NCBI GenBank assembly: GCA_040880805.1
Contig: JBBDHW010000048.1
Span: 24,649-86,356, forward strand
Direction of reading: 5' to 3'
DNA: 61,708 bases
Source: Acidimicrobiia bacterium
Lineage (GTDB): Bacteria; Actinomycetota; Acidimicrobiia; IMCC26256; DASPTH01
A program made the position numbers and the translations under genes. Of this stretch, positions 1 through 8,831 are shown piece by piece (within the stretch, counting starts at the first letter, position 1; each line of letters begins with the position of its first letter). A model generated the notes under the pieces. That model made no database searches. It saw nothing but the letters and a program-made list of their open reading frames with translations, and was not told the origin of the DNA.

Positions 1-1416
1 CTCGACGACGAGTGAGATGTCGCGCTTCATGAAGCGGCTCCCCGACATCACGAGCGCGCCACCGATCAGAGCCGCCGGCGGCACGACGACCAAGAGCGCG
101 GTCCGTTCGCCGTAGTCGCTGGCGATCGCGGCGACCGCGAGCCCGCCGAAGAAGCCGCCGAGCAAGAAGATGTAGAAGCCGATGAGCGCAAACGCCTGCG
201 AGCGCATGCGGTACGGGACGACGGCCGAGATGGTCGGCCCTACCTGCGTGAACGCTGCGAGCTGGCATGCGTTCGCGATCGCGACGAGCAGGATGAGCGG
301 CTCGACGGCGCTGAGCTGTGATCCGATGGTGAGGAACACGCCGTACGCGATGACGAGGACGCCAAAGATTCGCACCGCGTTGCGCGGGTCGCGGCGGAAC
401 AGCCGGTCGCCCATCCGTCCCGCGAGCGGGATCACGAAGAGGGCCGGGAGATAGGTGAGGGAGAGCACCCAGCCCCGCTTGTACGCGTCGAAGTGGTACG
501 TCTCGTCGAAGAGGAAGCTGAGCCGCACCGGCACGCTGACGAGCGCGAAGCCGAGCACGCCGATCCCGAGGATGAGGTACCGGAAGCTCTTGACCTTGCG
601 CAGGCGCGCGGCCGCGGCGCTGAGGCGTACGGGCGGGTCCTGCGAGCTGTCGAGGAGACGGCCGAGGATCGCTTCCTGCTCGTTGCGACCCCGCTCGGGT
701 TCGCGCGTGAACACCAGCACGATCGCGACGAACAGAGCGGGAATCGCGACCGCGACCATCGCCCAGCGCCAGCCCTCGACACCGCCCGCCCACCCGGCGA
801 CCGCGCCGACGAAGAACGGCCCGACCACCAGCCCTGCCGGACGTCCGAGGTTCTCCATCGCGAACATGCGCGTCCGCACACCGATGGGGTACTGGTCGGC
901 GATGAGCGCCGGCGAGATCGGGATCCGCGCCGAGCCGCCGAAACCGGCGCCCGCGCGCGCGACGGCCATCTGCAAGCCGTTCGTGACCGCCCCCGTGAGC
1001 GCCATGAACGCGGCCCACACGAACGTTGCCGCAGCCAGGATGCGCGTGCGCACATAGCGGTCGGCGAGCCACGCGAACGGGAGCGTGGCGACGACGAGCA
1101 CCACGCCGCCGAGCGAGATGAGTCCTTGCAGCGTGGTCTTGTCGACGCCGAGCGTTCGCTGGATGTCGGGGGCCAGCACCTGCAGCGCGACCTGATCGAG
1201 GGTCTCGATCATGCTCACGAGCAGGAGGGCGAGGATCATCACGATCCCACCCGTCTCGAGCCCGGCACGGAGCGGCATGACTTCGCCGCCCACGCCCGGC
1301 AGGAGATCGTCGGGGAGGACTTCGCCGGCCTCGGCAGTGGCCTGCGCGTCCCGGCGCGCCTCCTCCTCCCGAAGGACGACGGCTGTGAGCGCGGCGGCGT
1401 CGTTCGGGTCGGACAT
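1..1416 (-). CDS. MFS-type transporter, partial at left edge; probable MFS-ABC ATPase fusion
   Basis: The reading frame starts at an ATG at 1416, runs leftwards and is still open at base 1, so 472 residues are visible. A charged N-terminal tail of about 45 residues is followed by roughly twelve hydrophobic segments, as in major facilitator superfamily carriers. It matches in register, end to end, the MFS half of the protein at 25012-27237: both share LAPDIQ near the first helix, EGWRW in the middle, PYRMRSQ or PYRLRSR late, ALIGGAL, and LVVE at the last visible point. In the other copy that point is followed by a LivF-type ATPase domain, so I infer one here beyond the edge, but it is not seen. 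The gene is divergent from the binding protein at 1564, which suggests they form one uptake system. Confidence 0.85.
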   Translation of the reverse strand, partial: MSDPNDAAALTAVVLREEEARRDAQATAEAGEVLPDDLLPGVGGEVMPLRAGLETGGIVMILALLLVSMIETLDQVALQVLAPDIQRTLGVDKTTLQGLISLGGVVLVVATLPFAWLADRYVRTRILAAATFVWAAFMALTGAVTNGLQMAVARAGAGFGGSARIPISPALIADQYPIGVRTRMFAMENLGRPAGLVVGPFFVGAVAGWAGGVEGWRWAMVAVAIPALFVAIVLVFTREPERGRNEQEAILGRLLDSSQDPPVRLSAAAARLRKVKSFRYLILGIGVLGFALVSVPVRLSFLFDETYHFDAYKRGWVLSLTYLPALFVIPLAGRMGDRLFRRDPRNAVRIFGVLVIAYGVFLTIGSQLSAVEPLILLVAIANACQLAAFTQVGPTISAVVPYRMRSQAFALIGFYIFLLGGFFGGLAVAAIASDYGERTALLVVVPPAALIGGALVMSGSRFMKRDISLVVE

Positions 1417-1563
1417 CGAGAAGTTCTTCCCCCAAACCGACGCTCGGCCAAATGGGACGGCCGCGCTCGCGCCGTCCCTTCGTGGGGGTTAACTTACCAA
1501 CGGATATCGGTACTGTTATTGCCGGGCGGGGTGCGAAGCCCCGCAGAGTTGGGGGGAAAACCG
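1417..1563. promoter_or_regulatory. Divergent promoter region with leader hairpins
   Basis: This 147-base gap separates the MFS gene (leftward) from the binding-protein gene (rightward). A TANNNT-type -10 candidate faces right at 1511-1516 (TACTGT) and one faces left at 1491-1496 (TAAGTT on the minus strand). Each leader holds a hairpin. In the leftward leader, 1454-1461 pairs with 1471-1478 in a perfect 8-bp stem. In the rightward leader, 1526-1531 pairs with 1539-1544 in a 6-bp GC stem just before the G-rich ribosome binding site at about 1551-1556. The boxes are inferred from position and consensus only, and no known riboswitch is recognised. Confidence 0.45.
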
Positions 1564-2988
1564 ATGCTCCGGACGCCGTATCGCTTCGTCGTGCTCGCCT
1601 GCACGGCTGCGCTGTGCATGACTCTGCTGGCAGGGCCGGGCGCCGCGTCCGTGCCCCGCGTACAACAGGGAATCAACAAGGACTCGGTCGACGTCGTCGT
1701 GCTCGTTGCCGACCTCGACGGCCTGCGAGCGCAAGGCTTCAATCTGCCGGCCAAGCTCACGACCGGGAACCTCGAAAAGCGGTGGGAGGGCTACTTCGAC
1801 TCGTACGGCAAGATCAACGGCCGTTCGATCAACGTGACCCCGGTTACCTGGAACCCGGTCGACCCGAAGAGCTTCGAGCCGGCGTGCGTCAAGGCCACCC
1901 AGGACAACCACCCGTTCGCGGTTCTCAACGCGAACGGGTACCGGGCGTCGAGTGTCGGCTGCATCACGGTCGACAACGGCACGTTCATGTTCTACGGCGA
2001 GGCCGTGTACAAGGGCCTGCAGCAGGCGTCCGGGAAGAAGCTCGTGAGCCTCGGCGTGCCTGCGGAGGAAGCAGCGAAAACCGGCATCTCCATCGCGAAC
2101 AAGCAGAAGTTCTTCCCGAAGACCGCCAAGATCGGCTTGCTGTCGGGGAACGAGCCCGCGATCAAGGCCGCCGGCGACACCGCGGAGAGCGAGCTGAAGA
2201 AGGCGGGTTACACGATCGCGCCGGGCGGGAAGGTCGAGATCAACATCGTCGGCCAGGACTCAGCGGCCCAAGCGCGTGACGCGAGCGCGGCAGTGGCCAC
2301 CATGCAGGCTGCCGGTGTCGACACCGTGATCGTCGTCGTGCCGTTCACAGTGAACTCGTCGTTCTTCGACGAGGCGAACAAGTCGGGTGCGGGCTTCAAG
2401 TACATGCTCGTCGACGCGTCGAGCTCGCTGTGCACCCAGTTCGGTGCGAGCCGGGTGCCGGGCCCCGTTGCGGCGGGCAACGTGCCGTGCGTGACCACGT
2501 GGGACACGCGAGCCGTAGCTGCGAAGAACGCGGTGAAGAAGGACAACGCCTTCGAGGCGAAGTGCCGCAAGGTCATGGACGCGACGTTCAACGAGACCAC
2601 CCAGCCGGGCGTGCCCGCGGGTGACACCACCGATGCCAACGGCCAGACGCTCACTGAAGACCTTGCGCCGAACGAATGCGTCATGGCTGACCTCTTCGTG
2701 CAGGCTCTGAAGAAGGCCGGGAAGAATCCGACCACCAACAAGCTCTACGACGCGTTCCTCACTCTCAAGAGCAACCCGGCCGCGTACATGTCGAACGGCA
2801 CGGGCGGCTTCTCGAAGACCAAGCCGTACTTCGCGAACCAGGTGCACCTGGAGATCCTCAACCTGGCGAACACCCAGACACCGAAGGACGCCAACGGGCT
2901 CTACGCAGGATGTCCGGCTCCGGTGACCTGCTGGGTGCCGCAGCTCATCGATGGGTCCGAGTGGTTCCGCGTGCAGGCCTCTACGTAA
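1564..2988 (+). CDS. ABC-type substrate-binding protein (LivK-like, periplasmic binding fold type I)
   Basis: A 474-residue protein with a Sec-type signal peptide: a basic start, a hydrophobic core at residues about 8-24 and a likely cleavage near residues 27-30 (PGAAS). No lipobox cysteine is present. The mature part has the Leu/Ile/Val-binding-protein layout: alternating beta-alpha segments, a central KIGLL strand, VDTVIVVVP, and late cysteines. Such proteins capture a small ligand outside the membrane and deliver it to a Liv-type permease. The ATG at 1564 is chosen because a strong GGGGGG ribosome site lies 8 bases upstream and the signal peptide follows directly. The frame stays open further upstream, but that part is antisense to the MFS gene. 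Divergent pairing with the MFS gene suggests a shared transport role. The ligand is unknown. Confidence 0.85.
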   Translation: MLRTPYRFVVLACTAALCMTLLAGPGAASVPRVQQGINKDSVDVVVLVADLDGLRAQGFNLPAKLTTGNLEKRWEGYFDSYGKINGRSINVTPVTWNPVDPKSFEPACVKATQDNHPFAVLNANGYRASSVGCITVDNGTFMFYGEAVYKGLQQASGKKLVSLGVPAEEAAKTGISIANKQKFFPKTAKIGLLSGNEPAIKAAGDTAESELKKAGYTIAPGGKVEINIVGQDSAAQARDASAAVATMQAAGVDTVIVVVPFTVNSSFFDEANKSGAGFKYMLVDASSSLCTQFGASRVPGPVAAGNVPCVTTWDTRAVAAKNAVKKDNAFEAKCRKVMDATFNETTQPGVPAGDTTDANGQTLTEDLAPNECVMADLFVQALKKAGKNPTTNKLYDAFLTLKSNPAAYMSNGTGGFSKTKPYFANQVHLEILNLANTQTPKDANGLYAGCPAPVTCWVPQLIDGSEWFRVQAST

Positions 2989-3000
2989 TTACCTGCGTAC

Positions 3001-3897
3001 TCACGTCTCGGACCAGAAGGCGCCGAGGCGGTCGGCGTTTTGGCGACCCTGGCGGATACCGGTCTCCGCGGCCGCGAGGGAACGCGTGCTGTCCATGAGG
3101 TTCAGCCCGAGCATCGCTGCCGCCTCGTCGTCGGGCACGAGCATCTCGACGGTGGCGCCGGCGTCCGTGAGCACGCCGAGTTCGTCCTCCATGCGCCGCC
3201 GGTAGCGCTCCATGCGCGGATCCGGCGTGGTCGCGAGCCGCGACGCGCCCATGAGAGAAACGATCAACACGCGGTCGTGTCCCTCGGCAAGATCGGCGTT
3301 GGTCCCGGAACGCATCCCGCCGTCGATGTAGCGATGGCCATCGATCGTGATCGGTGGGAACACGCCCGGGACCGCGCAGCTCGACGCGACCGCGCGCGGC
3401 AGCTCCGCCTGGTTCCCGCCGTCCCACACGATGAACGCACCGGTCTCCGCGTCGACCGCGGTGCATGCGTACCGGCGCGGCCATCCGTCGCCATCGAGGT
3501 GGCGGAAGTTGTCGACGAACCGCTGTTCGGGGACGGTCTCGGCCTCGAGCGCGAACTTGCCGATGCGGGCGCGTGTCCTCTCGGGATCGGCAGAGTCGGT
3601 CATGGCGCTGGCCATGATCGACATCAGCTGTTGCATCTGCGCACCGGGAGCCGCCGCGGCGGCGGCAGTCGCGGTTGTTGATACACGACGCGCATCGGCC
3701 TGGCGGTAGCGCTCGACCTGCTCGTTGAGGTTACGCCCGAGCGCGATCTGGGCGCCGACGACCGACCCAGCCGACGTGCCAACAATGAAGTCGGCGCCGG
3801 CGAGGTGCACATCTTCTTCCGCGAGTCCGACGGTGAGTCCTGATTGCCATGCGATGCCGACCGGTCCACCACCGCTCAACACGAGAGCGCGTGTCAT
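3001..3897 (-). CDS. Patatin-like phospholipase
   Basis: A 298-residue protein with the patatin-type serine hydrolase motifs in order: the glycine-rich oxyanion loop GGGPVGIAW near residues 9-17, the nucleophile elbow GTSAGS at about 40-45, and the catalytic-dyad DGG near residue 192. Patatin enzymes use a Ser-Asp dyad to cleave acyl esters of phospholipids or other lipids. No signal peptide or membrane segment is seen, so it is probably cytosolic or membrane-associated. It lies 29 bases downstream of the DHA2 exporter on the same strand, so the two may be co-transcribed. The substrate cannot be told from sequence. Confidence 0.85.
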   Translation of the reverse strand: MTRALVLSGGGPVGIAWQSGLTVGLAEEDVHLAGADFIVGTSAGSVVGAQIALGRNLNEQVERYRQADARRVSTTATAAAAAAPGAQMQQLMSIMASAMTDSADPERTRARIGKFALEAETVPEQRFVDNFRHLDGDGWPRRYACTAVDAETGAFIVWDGGNQAELPRAVASSCAVPGVFPPITIDGHRYIDGGMRSGTNADLAEGHDRVLIVSLMGASRLATTPDPRMERYRRRMEDELGVLTDAGATVEMLVPDDEAAAMLGLNLMDSTRSLAAAETGIRQGRQNADRLGAFWSET

Positions 3898-3926
3898 AGG
3901 GGACAGTCTTAGCGCATGTCAGATGA

Positions 3927-5552
3927 TCACGCGGACGCGGGCGCCGAGGCCGGTTCAGTGGGTAACCGTCGGCTGAAGAAGAGCGCGACGAGCGCGAAGC
4001 CCGCGAGCAGCGCCAGCGACGACCGCAACCCGGCCAACCGCGCGGTTGCGTTCTCGTCGACGATCGCGGTCGCCGTCTTGGGAGGCACGCCCGCATCGTC
4101 GAGCGCGGCCTCGAGATCGGCGTCCGAGATGAACGGGACGCCGCTGGTCAGCTCGGTCTGCGCCTTCGACGTGAGGTCGGCCGGCACCGCCGGGTTTCCC
4201 TCGATCCCGGTGAAGAACGAGCTCGTGAGGCTCGCGATGAGCACCGCACCTGCGAGTGCGGTCCCGATTGACGCGCCGAGGTTCGTCATCGTGTTCTGCA
4301 CGCCCCCGACCTGGCCCGTCTGCTCGTCGGGTACGGACGACACGGTCACACCGCCGAGTTGCGACGCCAGGGCACCGATGCCCAGCCCGGCGAGCAACAT
4401 CGGCAAGGTCACGATCTCGGGCCCTGCGCCTTCTTCGAGCGCGGCGATCAGCACTGCGAGACCGACGAAGAGCGCGAGGAATCCGAGTTGGACAACTCGA
4501 CGCGGCGACGCGTTCGGGAAGACCTTCGGGATCCCGGCGGCGGCCAGGAGCAACGTGATCGACAGGGGCATGATCCGTACCCCCGTCTCGATGGCGGAGA
4601 GGCCGAGCGCGACCGACAGGTACAGCGGCACGACGAAGAACAACCCCATCATCACGAGGTACTGGAAGAAGAAGGCGGTGAGGCCGCTCCGGAGGCGCGC
4701 GATCCGGAGCAAGGCAGGGTCGACGAGCGGCACGCCGCCGCGGTCGATCAGTCGTTGCTCCCAGCTGAGGAAGCACCACAGCACGAGCGCGCCGCCGAAG
4801 ATCAGCCAGATGGCGGGTGACAGCCCCAACCACTCGGGCGCGTCGGGCTTGGGTTGCACCAGCCCCCACACGCCGGCCCGCAGGATCCCGAACACGACGA
4901 GCCCCAGACCCGAGGCCGACAGCACCGCGCCGACGACGTCGAGACGTTCGTGACCCTCGGGTGGTACGTCGGCCATCTTGCGCGAGAGGGCCAGGATGCC
5001 GAGCACGACGAGCACCTCGCCGGCGAACACCAGTCGCCACGACAGATACGTGGTGAACAAGCCGCCGATGATCGGCCCCGCGGCGACTGCGATCGCGCCC
5101 GCCGAAGCCACCAGCCCGTACGCGCGGGGCCGGCCCTCGCGTGGGAAGTTCGCCGCGACGAGCGCGACGATCGCGGGCATGATCAGTGCGGCGCCGATCC
5201 CTTCGAGGAACGACCAGCCGAAGATCAGGACCGTGAGATTCGGCGCGAGCGCAGTGGTGAACGAGCCCGCGCCGTAGATCACGCAGCCGATCGAGAACGC
5301 GCGCCGGCGGCCGATCAGCTCACCGATCTTGCCGCCGGTAATCATGAACGACGCCATGACCAGCGTGTAGAGCGTGATGGCGGTCTGGATGCCGGTGACC
5401 GTGGTGCCGACGTCCTTGGCGACGGTCGCGATCGACACGTTCATCACCGAACTGTCGAGAGCCATGAGGAACTGGCCCGCGCAGAGCGTCAGCAGCACGA
5501 CACGGGTCGCGCTGCCCGACGGTGCCCTACCCGGTGATGATGGCGCGCTCAC
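3927..5552 (-). CDS. DHA2-family MFS drug exporter (EmrB/QacA type)
   Basis: A 541-residue protein with about fourteen hydrophobic segments, the size and pattern of the 14-helix DHA2 group of major facilitators. The N-terminal half shows the helix 1 motif LDSSVMNVSIATVAKDVG and the loop 2-3 motif GKIGELIGRRRAF, both typical of EmrB/QacA proton antiporters. These proteins expel toxic organic compounds using the proton gradient. The start is a GTG at 5552, 25 bases after the stop of the SHOCT gene upstream, and no strong ribosome site is visible there. An Ala/Pro-rich C-terminal tail of about 25 residues is cytosolic. It may protect the cell from substrates or intermediates of the neighbouring catabolic genes, but that is inference. 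Confidence 0.88.
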   Translation of the reverse strand: MSAPSSPGRAPSGSATRVVLLTLCAGQFLMALDSSVMNVSIATVAKDVGTTVTGIQTAITLYTLVMASFMITGGKIGELIGRRRAFSIGCVIYGAGSFTTALAPNLTVLIFGWSFLEGIGAALIMPAIVALVAANFPREGRPRAYGLVASAGAIAVAAGPIIGGLFTTYLSWRLVFAGEVLVVLGILALSRKMADVPPEGHERLDVVGAVLSASGLGLVVFGILRAGVWGLVQPKPDAPEWLGLSPAIWLIFGGALVLWCFLSWEQRLIDRGGVPLVDPALLRIARLRSGLTAFFFQYLVMMGLFFVVPLYLSVALGLSAIETGVRIMPLSITLLLAAAGIPKVFPNASPRRVVQLGFLALFVGLAVLIAALEEGAGPEIVTLPMLLAGLGIGALASQLGGVTVSSVPDEQTGQVGGVQNTMTNLGASIGTALAGAVLIASLTSSFFTGIEGNPAVPADLTSKAQTELTSGVPFISDADLEAALDDAGVPPKTATAIVDENATARLAGLRSSLALLAGFALVALFFSRRLPTEPASAPASA

Positions 5553-5577
5553 GTCGAGGTGACGAGACGCTCAGTTC

Positions 5578-5973
5578 TCAGGCGAGCGCCTTCGCCTTGA
5601 GCTGCTCGAACTCCGCGTCGCTGATGACGCCCTGGCTCTTGAGGTCGGCGAGGCGCGAGAGCTCGTCGGCGGTGCTGCCGCTCGACGCGGTCGACTGCAC
5701 GTACTGCTTGAACTGCTCGTCGGCCTTCTGCTGCTGCGCCGCCGCGCGCTCGGCCATCGAGCCGCCGCGGGCGATCAGGTACACGAACACTCCGAGGTAC
5801 GGAACGACGATCACGAAGATGATCCATGCCGCCTTGCCGAGGCCACCCATGGTGTGGTCGCGGAAGATGTCGGCGAACACCATGATCAGCAACCAGATCC
5901 AGATGAAGAAGAGGAAGAACCAGAGCATGGAGAGGAACACCTCTCCGACGTGCCAGCTGTTACCGAGGATCAT
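5578..5973 (-). CDS. PLDc_N-like membrane protein with C-terminal SHOCT domain
   Basis: About 131 residues. Two hydrophobic segments near the N terminus (roughly residues 10-35 and 45-68, the second ending GVFVYLIARG) match the short phospholipase-D N-terminal membrane module. They are followed by a polar helix and a C-terminal SHOCT motif of about 30 residues (LADLKSQGVISDAEFEQLKAK). SHOCT is a short oligomerisation domain found at protein ends. I prefer the ATG at 5973 because GGGAG lies 8 bases upstream; an in-frame ATG at 5988 would add five residues. A second SHOCT gene lies just upstream at 6020-6313. The function is unknown; it may sense or scaffold at the membrane. Confidence 0.8.
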   Translation of the reverse strand: MILGNSWHVGEVFLSMLWFFLFFIWIWLLIMVFADIFRDHTMGGLGKAAWIIFVIVVPYLGVFVYLIARGGSMAERAAAQQQKADEQFKQYVQSTASSGSTADELSRLADLKSQGVISDAEFEQLKAKALA

Positions 5974-6019
5974 CGAGATAACTCCCATCTAGGTTTGCGC
6001 GGCCATTCGGAGCCGTCGG

Positions 6020-6313
6020 TCAAATGCCGAGGATCTGTGCCTTCTTCGCCGAGAACTCCTCATCAGTGAGGATGCCTTGTTCGTGCAGCTGCGCGAGTTG
6101 CGTGAGCTCGGCATTCATGTCGGGCTCCGCTGCCGCGGGAGCAGGTGGCGGTGCAGCCGCCGCGGCCGCGGCCTGCTGCTGGTCGTACTGCGCTTGGTCC
6201 TGCGCGGCGTACTTCTCTTGTTGGTGATGCCGCACGCTTCCGGAAACGACGGTCGCCGTGCCCACCACCGCTGCGGTGCGCAGGAGGGGGCGTCCTCTTC
6301 TCATGAGTGGCAT
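6020..6313 (-). CDS. Small SHOCT-domain protein
   Basis: A 97-residue protein. The N terminus is basic with a short hydrophobic stretch (TAAVVGTATVVSG). A low-complexity Gln/Ala/Pro linker at residues 35-62 follows, and the C-terminal 30 residues form a SHOCT motif (LAQLHEQGILTDEEFSAKK). The ribosome site GAGGAGATTTCA precedes the ATG. It sits between the DUF6325 gene and the membrane SHOCT gene on the same strand, so the three probably form a transcription unit. The two SHOCT domains could pair, but no direct evidence is available. Confidence 0.8.
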   Translation of the reverse strand: MPLMRRGRPLLRTAAVVGTATVVSGSVRHHQQEKYAAQDQAQYDQQQAAAAAAAPPPAPAAAEPDMNAELTQLAQLHEQGILTDEEFSAKKAQILGI

Positions 6314-6336
6314 TGAAATCTCCTCTTGTCGATGGT

Positions 6337-6768
6337 TCAGTTTGCCGCGTCGCGGTCGGCCAGGATCTCGTCGAGCGCCGCCGGCGGGATCGGGATCCGC
6401 GCGAGCAGTTGCCCTCCGGAGTGCACGACCGCGTCACGGAATCTGGTGGCCCACACGTTCTCGAAGAGGAGGATGGCGGCAGAGGAATTCGGCTCGAGTC
6501 CCTCGGCCAGGTCTTCGACGTCCTCGTCGGAGATCAGCCCTGCGAGCTCTTCGACGAGCGGATCGAACGCGCCGCGAGCATCCGGGTGGAGATCCTCGAG
6601 CTCGATTCCGGCAGCGTTGCCGTCGGCGTCCTTCGCCACGAAGACGAGGTCGATCACGCGGATCGTCCCCGACTCGACGAGCTCCTGGAGCGCGGGAGCG
6701 ATCTCGCCGCTGAACTGGTTCCCGGGGAACTCCACGAGCACGACCTCTACCGGCCCGAGTTCGGCCAT
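6337..6768 (-). CDS. DUF6325 (formerly DUF1269-like) protein
   Basis: About 143 residues and acidic. It matches the small actinobacterial family that begins MAELGPVEVVLVEFPGN and carries a GxIxxALxELVExGxIRVIDLVFV segment, followed by an acidic helix and a hydrophobic AILLFENVWA strand. Members often sit beside SHOCT proteins, as here. The start at 6768 is chosen because AGGAGCGGAACG immediately precedes it; an upstream ATG at 6828 would add 20 basic residues without a ribosome site. The function is unknown; the protein is likely cytosolic. Confidence 0.75.
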   Translation of the reverse strand: MAELGPVEVVLVEFPGNQFSGEIAPALQELVESGTIRVIDLVFVAKDADGNAAGIELEDLHPDARGAFDPLVEELAGLISDEDVEDLAEGLEPNSSAAILLFENVWATRFRDAVVHSGGQLLARIPIPPAALDEILADRDAAN

Positions 6769-7037
6769 CGTTCCGCTCCTTCCGGCGCCGCGCCTGGCGG
6801 GCACTCGACGGTTGTCGGGCGACAGCATGGCGTAGATCGGAGGTACGGCGCCATCCTGACCATTTCGTTGTCGCCTCGGTCACAAATGGCCCGCATGAGC
6901 GACGCGTACGGCGCCGAGGAATCGCCCTTCCAGCACCGTGCGCCGCGTCCGGCGTGGAGGCGCTGGGGAACAGGAGATCGCAAGGACTTTCGCGCGCATC
7001 AAGACCGCGTGCGCGGGATCGTGAAAGGCTGCCGATC

Positions 7038-7973
7038 GTGCGGATCGGAGTGTTCATCGGCGACGTGAGTGGTCGTCGTACCGACGTGGACGAGTTGCTC
7101 GACGCGGCGCGGGACGCCGAGGCGCGCGGGTTCACCACGGGGTGGGTGCCCCACATCCCCTGGAGCCTCGACGGCCTCACCGCGCTCGCACTGGCCGGCC
7201 AGGTGACGAACACGATCGAGCTCGGCACCGCGGTGATGCCCACGTATCCCCGTCACCCGTTGGCGATGGCGCAACAGGCGATGTCGACGCAGGCAGCGAC
7301 CGAGGGTCGACTCGCGCTGGGCATCGGGCCGTCGCACCCGGTGGTCATCGAAGGGATGCACGGGCTCGCGTACGCGGCGCCTGCCCGTCACACGCGGGAG
7401 TACGTGGAGGTGCTGCGCGCCGCGTTCGCCTGCACGGGAAACGTGGAGCATCACGGGGAGTTCTTCGACTTCGCGTCGATGCTCGAGGTACCCGGCGCGT
7501 CGCCCGCTCCCATTCTGGTTGCTGCGCTCGCCCCGCAGATGTTGAAGCTGGCCGGCGAGGTTGCCGACGGCACCATTACCTACTGGGCGAACGAGCGAGC
7601 GCTGACGGAGCACATCGTGCCGCGCATCACTCGCGCGGCGGAGGCGGCGGGCAACCCGGCGCCCCGCGTCGTCGTCGGTCTTCCGGTCGCGGTCTGCGCG
7701 GATCCCGACGCCGGACGCGAGCGCGCGGCTCGACTCTTCGGGGCATACAACGCGATCCCTACCTACCGGCGCATCATGGCGCGGGGCGGTGACGCGGCGC
7801 CCGAGGCAGTCGCGATCATCGGCACCGAATCAGAGGTGCACGCGCGTCTGCGCGCGTACGCCGACACAGGTGCAACCGACCTGTGCGCTGCACCCTTGGG
7901 CCTCGACACCGACTCCGACGCGTCCCGCGCCCGCACCGTGGACCTGCTCGCGTCGTTGACCCCCGACTTCTGA
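7038..7973 (+). CDS. Luciferase-like (LLM) oxidoreductase, probably F420-dependent
   Basis: A 311-residue TIM-barrel protein of the bacterial luciferase superfamily. It opens with a first beta strand (VRIGVFIG), then ALALAGQVTNTIELGTAV, the usual second-to-third strand region, and GRLALGIGPSHP around residues 95-108, the cofactor phosphate region. In actinobacteria most of this subgroup uses reduced F420 rather than FMN, which is family knowledge, not seen here. The GTG at 7038 is chosen because the barrel begins there; the longer frame upstream is unlike the family. It stands before a convergent TauD-type gene. The substrate is unknown. Confidence 0.85.
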   Translation: MRIGVFIGDVSGRRTDVDELLDAARDAEARGFTTGWVPHIPWSLDGLTALALAGQVTNTIELGTAVMPTYPRHPLAMAQQAMSTQAATEGRLALGIGPSHPVVIEGMHGLAYAAPARHTREYVEVLRAAFACTGNVEHHGEFFDFASMLEVPGASPAPILVAALAPQMLKLAGEVADGTITYWANERALTEHIVPRITRAAEAAGNPAPRVVVGLPVAVCADPDAGRERAARLFGAYNAIPTYRRIMARGGDAAPEAVAIIGTESEVHARLRAYADTGATDLCAAPLGLDTDSDASRARTVDLLASLTPDF

Positions 7974-7988
7974 CCCCTCCAACGCGCG

Positions 7989-8795
7989 TCAGACGGGGAT
8001 GTCACCGGCGATCGTGACGCGGTGGAGTACCCGCTCGCCGTTCGCGACGTCGGCAACTACCGCGTGCTGGGTGCAGCGGTTGTCCCAGATGATGAGATCG
8101 CCCACCTGCCAGTGGTGTCGCCACGTGTACTCCGGCCGACACCCTTGCGCGTAGAGGTAGTCGAGGAGCGGCTTGCTCTCGGCTTCGGTCCAGCCCTCGA
8201 AGTGGCTGGTGTAGTTGCCGTTCACGAACAGCGAGCGCTTGCCGGTTTCGGGATGCGTGCGCACGACCGGATGCACCGCGGTGACCGCCTCGCGGTCGAG
8301 CCCAGCTTCCTTGGCAAGCTCGGTGCCCTTGTGTACGGCGCGCAGGCTGTGGACCGTGGCGCGCAGCCCGGGCGAGAGACCCTCGTACGCGAGGTACTGG
8401 TTGGCGAACATCGTGTCGCCGCCGTACGGCGGGATCTGGCGCCCGAGCAGCAGCGTGAGCGCAGGAGGCGCGGCGAGGTGCGTGGTGTCGGCGTGCCACG
8501 TGGTGGTGACCGGAGTGGGGTCGGACACTCGCATCACGCCGGGATACCCGTCGATCGACGGCACGTAAGGATGGATCGAGATCTCGCCCCACTGCTTCGC
8601 GAACTCGAGCTCATCCTCCGGACGAATGTGCTCCTGGCCGCGGATGCAGATGACGAGGTGCTCGCAGAACGCGTCGTGAATGACCTCGAAGATCGCGTCG
8701 TCGACGGGTTGTGCGAGATCGACGCCGGTGACGATTGCACCGAGCGCACCTGCTTCGCGACTGACGGAGATGCCGGACCTGACCGTGCTCGTCAC
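7989..8795 (-). CDS. TauD/TfdA-family Fe(II)/2-oxoglutarate dioxygenase
   Basis: A 268-residue protein with the conserved iron-binding triad of the TauD family: H and D in WHADTTH at about residues 108-114, and the distal H in RCTQHAVV near the C terminus, followed by the 2-oxoglutarate-binding arginine in GERVLHRVT. Enzymes of this family hydroxylate sulfonates, aryloxy acids or other carboxylates, releasing CO2 and succinate. The GTG at 8795 is chosen because AAGGTGA lies about 5 bases upstream and the family homology begins there; longer frames overlap the divergent gene. It shares the short promoter at 8832-8838 with that gene. Confidence 0.9.
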   Translation of the reverse strand: MTSTVRSGISVSREAGALGAIVTGVDLAQPVDDAIFEVIHDAFCEHLVICIRGQEHIRPEDELEFAKQWGEISIHPYVPSIDGYPGVMRVSDPTPVTTTWHADTTHLAAPPALTLLLGRQIPPYGGDTMFANQYLAYEGLSPGLRATVHSLRAVHKGTELAKEAGLDREAVTAVHPVVRTHPETGKRSLFVNGNYTSHFEGWTEAESKPLLDYLYAQGCRPEYTWRHHWQVGDLIIWDNRCTQHAVVADVANGERVLHRVTIAGDIPV

Positions 8796-8831
8796 CAGAT
8801 CACCTTGGCCTTTGGCCGAAACCTGCTCCGA

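Noticed and set aside
493-1563. N-terminal extension of the binding-protein frame
   Set aside because: It is antisense to the MFS gene, is low-complexity and Arg/Glu-rich, and the signal peptide with a strong ribosome site begins at 1564.
6769-7037. Possible small gene in the longest gene-free stretch
   Set aside because: Only short shadow frames are present. I see no ribosome site, RNA fold or repeat beyond a 9-base TACGGCGCC occurring twice.
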